From: Stramonita haemastoma
Taxonomy: Eukaryota > Mollusca > Gastropoda > Neogastropoda > Muricidae
Assembly (NCBI GenBank): GCA_030674155.1
Contig: CM060317.1
Coordinates: 47,204,635 to 47,222,134, forward strand
Length of the DNA stretch: 17,500 nt
Reading direction: 5' to 3'
The notes below the pieces were generated by a model, which did no database searches, was not told the origin of the DNA, and worked only from the letters and a program-made list of their open reading frames with translations. Within the stretch, counting starts at the first letter, position 1. Every line of letters starts with the position of its first letter. This document shows positions 10,451-17,500 of this stretch, piece by piece. The translations under genes and the position numbers were made by a program.

Positions 10451-10917
10451 GTGTGATGTGTGTGATGTATGTTGTATGTAGTATGTATGTATTATGTATG
10501 TATATGTATGTATGATGTATGGAATGTATGGATGTATGGATGTATGTACGTCTGTTCGTCTGTTGTCTGTACGTCTGTACGTCTGCTGTATGTCTGTATG
10601 TCTGTATGTCTGTCGTCGTCTGTATGTCTGTATGTCTGTATGTCTGTATGTCTGTCTGTATGTATGTATGTATGTGGGTGGGTGGGTGGTGCTCATGCGT
10701 GCGTGCGTGCGTGCGTGCGTGCGTGATGCTGTGTGATGCGTGTGTGTGTGGGGGGGTCTGTGGGTCTGTGTGTCTATGTGTGTCTGTGCATTTGTCTGTG
10801 TATGTGTGTGAGTGTGTGCGTGCGAGCGTGTAAGTTGTGTGTGGGGGGGGGGGGCGGGATGAGTGTGTGTAAGTGTGTGATTGTGTATGGGGGGATGTGT
10901 GTATGTGTGTATGTGTG
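10451..10917. repeat. TATG / TGTC / TGCG / TG compound microsatellite
   Basis: Runs of TATG (about 10463-10550), TCTGTATG (10560-10670), GGGT (10676-10689), GTGC (about 10695-10725), then degenerate TG with G runs. The GGGT block could form a G-quadruplex. The long Val/Cys/Met frames are repeat translations. Confidence 0.95.
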
Positions 10918-11888
<971 letters not shown>

Positions 11889-12330
11889 CCAAAAATGAAT
11901 GAATCTCAAAACTTTTATTTAAGTCAGAATGTCTCCACAGCCACTGTCATCAGTAGAAACTCTAAGCAATGCCACCAGGATCCGCCATTTTTCTCTGTTT
12001 CTGCTGAGTTCTACGGTCTCCTGTAGCCCTTCCAGACCACTGATGTCAGTGATGTTGGCAATGTAGGATGTTGGTGGTCTGCCTCTTTTCTTTTCGCCCT
12101 CTTTTATTCTGTCGTCATCAGCTTTGTCTGTATTTCTGTTTGCGTGGCCAGCATATTTCAGTCTGCACTTATTAATTTCAGCCAACATTTGTTTAGCAAG
12201 GAATGGTTTCATTTGTTCTCCTGTCTCACCATTTGAGTCTTTCACTTTTACCACTACATTTCGGCTGGATTTTTTTTAATTTCTTTCCAATTTTCTGACC
12301 CATGCAGCAAATAGGCCAAATAGTGTTTTG
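11889..12330 (-). pseudogene. Decayed 3' end of a non-LTR retrotransposon (LINE) reverse transcriptase ORF
   Basis: On the minus strand, 12254-11919 encodes the last part of a LINE-type endonuclease/reverse transcriptase polyprotein. Recognisable motifs are LAEINKCRLKYAGHANRN, GRPPTSYIANIT and NREKWRILVALLR, a tail typical of many invertebrate LINE ORFs. These proteins nick target DNA and copy their own RNA in place. The catalytic YADD region and the endonuclease domain would lie upstream and are absent, consistent with 5' truncation. The frame is broken just upstream: in a neighbouring frame a remnant EM-W motif followed by KTQMVRQENK is interrupted by stop codons. The copy is therefore dead. 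A polyadenylation-like AATAAA (minus, 11914-11919) overlaps the stop codon, followed by an ATTCATTC end near 11898. The clade was not determined. Confidence 0.75.
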
Positions 12331-12533
12331 GTTATTCTAATTTTCAAATATTTAGGTATGTCTCGGTTTTCCCAATGTTAAACAGAAACATGTTTTCTTT
12401 GAGATTATGGAGCTCATAAATACAAATATTTGCTACGATAGGTTAAAAAGATTTTTTTGTAAGTTGTTGTGAATAGCATATACTTAATTCCTTTTCAACT
12501 TAGGATAAATCGTGCGATATGATTTGTATAAAA
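12331..12533. other. Unassigned spacer
   Basis: AT-rich sequence upstream of the LINE remnant; it may hold further decayed LINE sequence that I cannot read. Confidence 0.35.
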
Positions 12534-12680
12534 AAGGGAACTAATTAACAATAACGAAGTCTCTTCACGCTCATGATTAACAAGAATGGCAGTATTGTCT
12601 CTTCCCTGTCAGCCCCCATGTGACTGACTAAATCAGCCACAGGCTGCTGACTGAATCAGCACACAGCTGCTGACATGCAC
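12534..12680 (+). repeat. Unnamed dispersed repeat, copy 1
   Basis: Shares an ordered series of motifs with 17354-17500: AAGGGAACTAATT, ATTAACAAGA, TGTCAG, TGACTAAATCAGC and GCTGACTGA. The sequence between them is similar but diverged. Both copies are in the same orientation. Copy 1 has extra TCAGC half-sites (GCTGACTGAATCAGC at about 12646-12660, an imperfect palindrome). No coding capacity or polymerase III boxes are seen. It may be part of a larger transposon or satellite. Confidence 0.65.
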
Positions 12681-13099
12681 GTTGCAACTGTCTGAGTTCC
12701 ACAAACTGTTCATGTCACACTTTTCCATCACGCCCCCCCCTCCTCCCTTGTCCTCTGCTGCACCTGCTAAATGCAAATCAGTAGCAAATTAGATAATGAA
12801 AGACAAGACAGGGGATGTCTTAGTGAATCATTATCTAGATTGTCACACTGTAATGACTAATCAGCTATACCCAGATTCCTAAATCAAGACAACAGGTTTC
12901 TGCTTTGGGGAGTTGTTGTTTTCTCACAAACTTTTATACATTTCAGGTTTGTCGATGCTAGAATCGATGTTGTGCAGATGTCATGTCAAATCAAATGCTA
13001 TCGAAGATGTTGTCGTTTGTATTAGTGTTGGTGCGTCGTGTAAGAGGGACATGGCCCAGTTTTTACCAACACTCTAGCTTATTTTATTCCTTGTTGTAG
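12681..13099. other. Unassigned sequence
   Basis: Single-copy-looking sequence with a C run (about 12734-12742). It could be the continuation of the dispersed repeat, because copy 2 is cut off by the window end. No gene is seen. Confidence 0.35.
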
Positions 13100-13457
13100 T
13101 TGTTTGGTTGTAGGTCGTCGGTCGTGTCGTCGGTTGGTGTTGTTGGTTGTTGGTTGGTTGGTTGGTGGTTGGTTGGTTGGTTGGTTGGTTGGTTGTCAGT
13201 TGGTTGGCTGATTGGTTGTTTGGTTGGTTGGTTGGTTGGTTGGTAGGTTAGGTGGTTGGTTGGTTGGTTGGTTGGTTGGTTGGTTGGTTGGTTGTTGGTT
13301 GGTTGGTTGTTGTTGTTGGTTGGTTGGTTGGTGGTTGGTTGGCTGGTGGTTGGTGGGTTGGTTGGTTGGTTTTGGTTGGTTGGTTGTGGTTTGGTTGGTT
13401 GGTTGGTGTGTTGGTTAGGGTTGGTTGGTTGTTGGTTGGTTGGTTGGTTGGTTGGTT
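13100..13457. repeat. (TTGG)n tetranucleotide microsatellite
   Basis: About 350 bp of GGTT repeats with TTG and TGG interruptions. The GG tracts on the plus strand could form two-tetrad G-quadruplexes. A minus-strand frame (13084-13827) reading as a Pro-Thr-Asn-Gln repeat is a translation of this tract. Confidence 0.97.
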
Positions 13458-13551
13458 CATGAATGGTTGAATACTTTTCTGTGCCCTTGAATGACTTTGG
13501 AGGATGTTCTTGATTTCTCCAGCACGTGAAACTTTGTGCTTCATGGATGCT

Positions 13552-13565
13552 TGTCATCATCGTCG

Positions 13566-13633
<68 letters not shown>

Positions 13634-13787
13634 TTCCTCTTTATTTGTTGTTTTGTTGTTCTCTTCTCTCTTCTTCTTCTTCTCTCTTCTTCTTCTTCTT
13701 CTTCTTCTTCTTCTTCTTCTTCTTCTTCTTCTTCTTTCTTCTTCTTCCTTTCTTCTTCTCTTCTTCTTCTCATCTCCATCATCATCC

Positions 13788-13828
<41 letters not shown>

Positions 13829-13870
13829 TCATCATCATCTCATCATCATCATTCATCATCATCATCACTG
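13552..13870. repeat. ATC / TTC / ATC trinucleotide cluster
   Basis: An ATC run (about 13552-13633), a TTC/CTC pyrimidine block (about 13660-13770), then ATC again (about 13771-13870). The resulting poly-His, Ile, Ser, Met and Glu frames are not genes. Confidence 0.97.
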
Positions 13871-13976
13871 CGCCGTCATCATCACCGTAACTATTTCTAT
13901 TTTGCCATTGTTGGTGTTTTGTTGTAACTATCATCACTATCCAACTGTCGTTGCTGAAGATGACAGTAACGATGAG
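13871..13976. other. Spacer between inverse-complementary microsatellites
   Basis: Short unique-looking spacer between the ATC block and the complementary GAT block. Confidence 0.5.
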
Positions 13977-14180
13977 GAGAAGTAGTGATGATGATGATGA
14001 TGAGATAGTGATGATGATGATGATGATGACTGATGATGATGAGATGAGAGATGACGACGACGACGACGCGACGATCGACGAAGAAGACGAAGAAGAAGAA
14101 AGATGACGATGTGATGATGGATGATGTGATGGGTGATGTGTGATGATGGTGGTGGTGGTGGTGGTGCGTGTCGTGTGTCG
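13977..14180. repeat. GAT / GAC / GAA / GGT trinucleotide cluster
   Basis: Runs of GAT, then GAC (about 14051-14068), GAA (about 14081-14100), GAT again, and GGT (about 14147-14165). The GAT and GAA parts are reverse complements of the ATC and TTC blocks at 13552-13870. Confidence 0.95.
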
Positions 14181-14540
14181 TCGTCGTAGGTGTGTGGTGA
14201 TGACAAACGAACGACGACACAACGACGACAACGAAAACAACAATGAACAATGATAATAAGAGCTGTCAGATACATCTGGTTATATTCTCGGCAGATGGGA
14301 TGTTGCAAAATCTATCCACAATAACCTGTCAGCAAGGACACCTCGCTGACATGTGAAAACTTGCGACTGAAAATGAGGCTTGTTTGCTCTGCTTGGAAAT
14401 GATATAGGAGCAGTTGTCATGTTTGGCTGCCCTGAGGGAACAAAAGTTTGGTAACAGTTGAACAATAACTTACTTTTCAAAACCTCCACTTTTTTTCTGA
14501 CTCATTTATCTTTGTCTCTATAAGTTGGAGTTGTTGTTTT
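14181..14540. other. Unassigned sequence with a short hairpin
   Basis: Single-copy-looking. A perfect 7-bp inverted repeat, TGTCAGC (14327-14333) and GCTGACA (14345-14351), has an 11-base loop. No terminator-like T run follows, and no gene is seen. Confidence 0.4.
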
Positions 14541-14544
14541 TTTC

Positions 14545-15090
<546 letters not shown>

Positions 15091-15111
15091 CGCTTTTAAA
15101 TCTACATTTTA

Positions 15112-15351
15112 GTCGTCTTCTTCCTCTTCTTTTTCTTCTTCTTTACTCCTCTTTTTTCTTCCTCTCTCCTCCTCCTCTCCTCCTCTTTCTTTTTCTTCTT
15201 CTTTTACTCCTCCTCTTTTTCCTCTCCTCCTCTTTCTTATCTTCCTCTCCTCCTCCTCCTCCTCTCTCCTCCTCCTCTTCCTCCTCCTCTCCTCCTCCTC
15301 CTCCTCCTCCTTCTTCTTCTTCTTCTCCTTCTCTTCTTCTTCTTCTTCTTG
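15112..15351. repeat. Polypyrimidine TTC / CTC tract
   Basis: About 240 bp with very few purines on the plus strand, moving from TTC-rich to CTC-rich and back. The complementary strand is a Glu/Arg/Lys-type polypurine tract. The composition is suited to intramolecular triplex (H-DNA). Confidence 0.95.
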
Positions 15352-15765
15352 TAAAAAAAAATTCGAAAGAGTTACCACGAATATAACAGACCAAATTCAT
15401 GTTCAACAGTCTGCGTCCTATCTAGTCCCACTTGGCAAAGATTCAAGTATGCCAATTGCGTTAGCTCTCGTCTGCATTATTTTCATCTCTGCGTCTGGAA
15501 GATCTGTTTAAATTTGACGTAGACAGACACTTGATTGGAGCTTATAGGGGACGGCCAAAGCAGACGAGACATGCGTGGCTGACTGGACGAGAAGTGGAAA
15601 TAAAAGGCAGCTGCGATGACATCACAGGTCCACCTGAAAAGAGGCTGGCCTGACTAGACCCAAGTTGACCAAAGGGACGTATGTTACCATTCGCATCAAG
15701 TTTACCCCTCAAAACCAATGCACAAAGGTATTCACCCCAGAAGGAGACGAATGAAGATGGGAGTA
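15352..15765. other. Unassigned sequence
   Basis: Single-copy-looking. No convincing gene: the minus-strand frame at 15542-15877 runs into the purine-rich repeat and is low complexity in that part. Confidence 0.4.
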
Positions 15766-16010
15766 CGAAAGAGTGGGAGGGTGGGGGTTGAGTGTGAGGG
15801 AGCGAGGGAAAGCAAAGCAAAACAAGGCAACAGGAGAGACAGAGAGAGAGGCAAGTAGGGAAAGGAAGGCAAGACAAGGCAAGTCAAGGCAAGACAAGGC
15901 AGACAAGACAAAGGCAAGGCAAGCAGACAAGGCAGCAAGCACAAAACTTTTCAAAATCAAGGCAAGGCAAGACAAGACAAGGGTAAGCAAGGCAAAATAA
16001 GACACGGCAA
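15766..16010. repeat. Degenerate CAAGG / CAAGA purine-rich repeat
   Basis: A GA/GGGA-rich lead-in, then about 140 bp built from GGCAAGACAA-like decamers, themselves made of CAAGG and CAAGA pentamers. Copies near 15876-15910 are the most regular. Confidence 0.85.
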
Positions 16011-16199
16011 TATCAAACAATAACATATTTGGAGGATAATAGATAAGCAATGACCTACTTTTATGGTGTTTTTTCTACATTTATATTATCACAACATTGT
16101 TACAACGACCTTCTCTCATGAACCAGCAACCTTGAAAGCTATCACTAAAAAAAACAAAAACTCACTACAAGCACACTCAGAGTGTACGGAAAACTAAAA
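16011..16199. other. Unassigned spacer
   Basis: AT-rich sequence with no recognised gene or repeat. Confidence 0.4.
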
Positions 16200-16635
16200 G
16201 TAAACTCACCATGAGACTAAAACAGCCGGGACCCCGAAATCACAACCAGTTTTCTTTTATTGCTCGATTATCATTGATAATAATGATAATGTAATGACGC
16301 AGCTATCTTAATAACTTCCCAAGCTTTGATACTACTTGACAGCACTGCACTCTACGCTCCCTATATCATGAAGTGTCCTGGCGTCGACCGGGCCCAAGAG
16401 ATACAGACACCTGCAGTGTTGGTCAAGAAATTTGAGCGACACTCTCAAAATCGCACCTGTAAAGCGATAAAGCTCAACGGTGTGGTCTCAGTCCTTCCCC
16501 TTACACCCATACCAAACTCACATTGAGTATAGCAGGCTACTTTTTGAGAACAAAAAATGAATGGGATTCGAACTCGCCACTTTGCAGCTCGAAACATGAC
16601 GTTCTAACCCTCTGCACTATTGTGACTGGCCCTCA
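16200..16635 (-). mobile_element. tRNA-derived SINE, family E (probable)
   Basis: The minus-strand head carries an A-box-like TAGTGCAGAGGGTTAGAACG (16600-16619) and a B box GAGTTCGAATCCC (16563-16575) at tRNA spacing. The body presumably runs leftward, but only the head is certain. The left end is set loosely. A perfect 9-bp inverted repeat (16267-16275 with 16282-16290, ATTATCATT and its complement) lies within the presumed 3' part. A plus-strand frame at 16326-16526 overlaps the presumed body and is not credible as a gene. Confidence 0.55.
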
Positions 16636-16653
16636 CTAATCAGTTTATAAGTA

Positions 16654-16765
16654 ATGACAGCGTTTCCCTTGATCAGAATGTTAAACTCTTCTTTAGAAGT
16701 GCTTCTTCAGCTATGGATCTTATTTGTAATTGGGAGTTGTTTACCTGCAGTTCCTTTTACTCCAG
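16654..16765 (+). CDS. Candidate first coding exon with signal peptide
   Basis: An open frame starts at ATG 16654, with a second in-frame ATG at 16678. From the second, it encodes MLNSSLEVLLQLWILFVIGS, then CLPAVPFTP. This is the pattern of an N-terminal secretion signal: a short polar start, a hydrophobic core (LLQLWILFVIG), then small residues suitable for cleavage. The frame meets CCAG|GTAAGC at 16765/16766, a strong match to the eukaryotic 5' splice-site consensus, leaving codon phase 1. The reading frame continues past this point into a TG microsatellite, which supports splicing here over read-through. The rest of the gene would lie beyond the window or in exons I cannot see. A TTTATAA lies only a few bases upstream, too close to serve as a normal TATA box. 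The product and family are unknown. A chance coincidence of hydrophobic codons and a donor-like site is a real alternative. Confidence 0.3.
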
Positions 16766-16914
16766 GTAAGCTATTAGACGTGGTCCTGTTTCAAGAAAGG
16801 GGAGAAAATCAGTGCCTCATTGTATTCAGAGTTTGTGACCCTGACACTAGCAGAAATACCAAGCCGAAAGTAATTACTCCGAGGTTAATTATCATGCTCA
16901 CATGCACTAGCTCA
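16766..16914. other. Presumed intron start or unassigned sequence
   Basis: Follows the candidate donor site. The frame stays open but loses signal-peptide character, and no domain is recognised. Confidence 0.3.
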
Positions 16915-16939
16915 CGTACGTGTGTGTGTGTGTGTTGTG

Positions 16940-16989
<50 letters not shown>

Positions 16990-17115
16990 TGTGTGTGTTG
17001 TGTGTGTGTGTATCAATTGTGTGTGTGTGTGTGTTTTGTGTGTGTGATATGTGTGTGGTGTTGTGTGTGTTGTGTGTGTGTGTGTGTGTGTTGTGTGTGT
17101 GTGTGTGTGTGTGAA
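16915..17115. repeat. TG microsatellite with TGTTG interruptions
   Basis: About 200 bp of TG repeat broken by TTG and GAT steps. The Val/Cys frames are repeat translations. Confidence 0.97.
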
Positions 17116-17135
17116 GAGCTAAGAGAAGGTCATTG

Positions 17136-17260
17136 CAATGATGACGATGATGGTGATGATGGTGATGATGATGAGAATGCTGCTGCTGATGATGATGATC
17201 ATTATAATCATCATCATCAACATGATCATCATGACAATGATGATGATAAGAATGGTGATG
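17136..17260. repeat. GAT / ATC trinucleotide repeat
   Basis: GAT runs (about 17137-17200), an inverted ATC stretch (about 17205-17230), then GAT again. The two orientations could pair as a hairpin. Confidence 0.9.
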
Positions 17261-17353
17261 AGGAAGAAAAAAAAGGGGCGGAAAAAAGGAGGATCAGAAG
17301 TGATCTTAGTTGAGAAAAAAAACGAAAAGATAAAAAAAAACTCTGGCTGCAGC
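17261..17353. other. Purine-rich spacer
   Basis: A/G-rich sequence with short A runs between the GAT repeat and the second dispersed-repeat copy. Confidence 0.5.
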
Positions 17354-17500
17354 AAGGGAACTAATTGGAAGGAGAGAACAACGTTTCTCCACTCTTATTA
17401 ACAAGACTAGTAGTGGTATCCCTTTCTGTCAGTGTACCTCACCCCCCCCCCTTTCCTCCCATCCCCTTATACTGACTAAATCAGCACTCATGCTGACTGA
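17354..17500 (+). repeat. Unnamed dispersed repeat, copy 2 (cut by window end)
   Basis: Matches copy 1 at 12534-12680 through AAGGGAACTAATT (17354), ATTAACAAGA (about 17397), CTGTCAG (about 17426), TGACTAAATCAGC (about 17473) and GCTGACTGA (17492-17500). A run of about ten C with TCC-rich sequence (about 17442-17465) is inserted relative to copy 1. The end lies outside the window. Confidence 0.65.

Noticed and set aside
13084..13827. 247-codon minus-strand frame (Met, Glu and Pro-Thr-Asn-Gln runs)
   Set aside because: Direct translation of the ATC, TTC and TTGG microsatellites.
14327..14351. Hairpin as an RNA terminator or structured RNA
   Set aside because: Only a 7-bp stem with an 11-base loop and no T run; likely chance or a repeat fragment.
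16326..16526. 66-codon plus-strand open frame
   Set aside because: Overlaps the presumed body of the SINE whose head is at 16563-16619, with no recognisable protein features.

Overview
This is eukaryotic, intron-bearing genomic DNA with no bacterial-style gene organisation. It is dominated by simple tandem repeats and by decayed short retroposons. By eye, about a third of the window is microsatellite or minisatellite. The dispersed elements are tRNA-headed SINEs with internal RNA polymerase III A and B boxes, and one is a retroposon with a 5S-rRNA-like promoter core. There is also the decayed 3' end of a non-LTR retrotransposon (LINE). The body motifs of several SINEs look like those common in marine invertebrates, and a mollusc (possibly a gastropod) is my best guess. 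That assignment is recognition from memory and was not tested by search.

Layout. Positions 1-1800 hold GA, GACA and TG tracts around one inverted SINE (family A). Positions 1800-3960 hold remnants of three further SINE families (F, C, D), a pure TA tract and some unassigned single-copy-looking sequence. Positions 3960-6910 hold TG and CA/CATA tracts, three direct copies of family A (one full length with an internal insertion, two truncated) and one inverted truncated copy. Positions 7360-7660 hold a well-preserved family B SINE with an almost complete tRNA-like head. Positions 7797-9615 hold a trinucleotide tract followed by a large minisatellite of about 100 units. Its 15/18-bp unit keeps very long reading frames open on both strands.

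Positions 9720-11375 hold TG-rich repeats interrupted by another full-length family A SINE. Positions 11890-12330 hold the LINE 3' end on the minus strand. Positions 12534-12680 and 17354-17500 are two copies of an unnamed dispersed repeat. Positions 13100-15350 are a cluster of different microsatellite blocks (TTGG, ATC, TTC, GAT, TCTG, TC, TATC, CTC). Positions 16200-16635 carry another SINE (family E). This is followed at 16654-16765 by the only host-gene-like signal I can defend: a short open frame encoding a signal-peptide-like N-terminus that ends at a strong splice-donor match.

No intact host gene can be assigned. Most long reading frames are products of low-complexity repeats. I do not see a gene system working together. 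The most noteworthy items are the 5S-like retroposon, the frame-preserving minisatellite, SINE copies sitting inside microsatellites, the pair of unnamed dispersed repeats, and the candidate secretory first exon.
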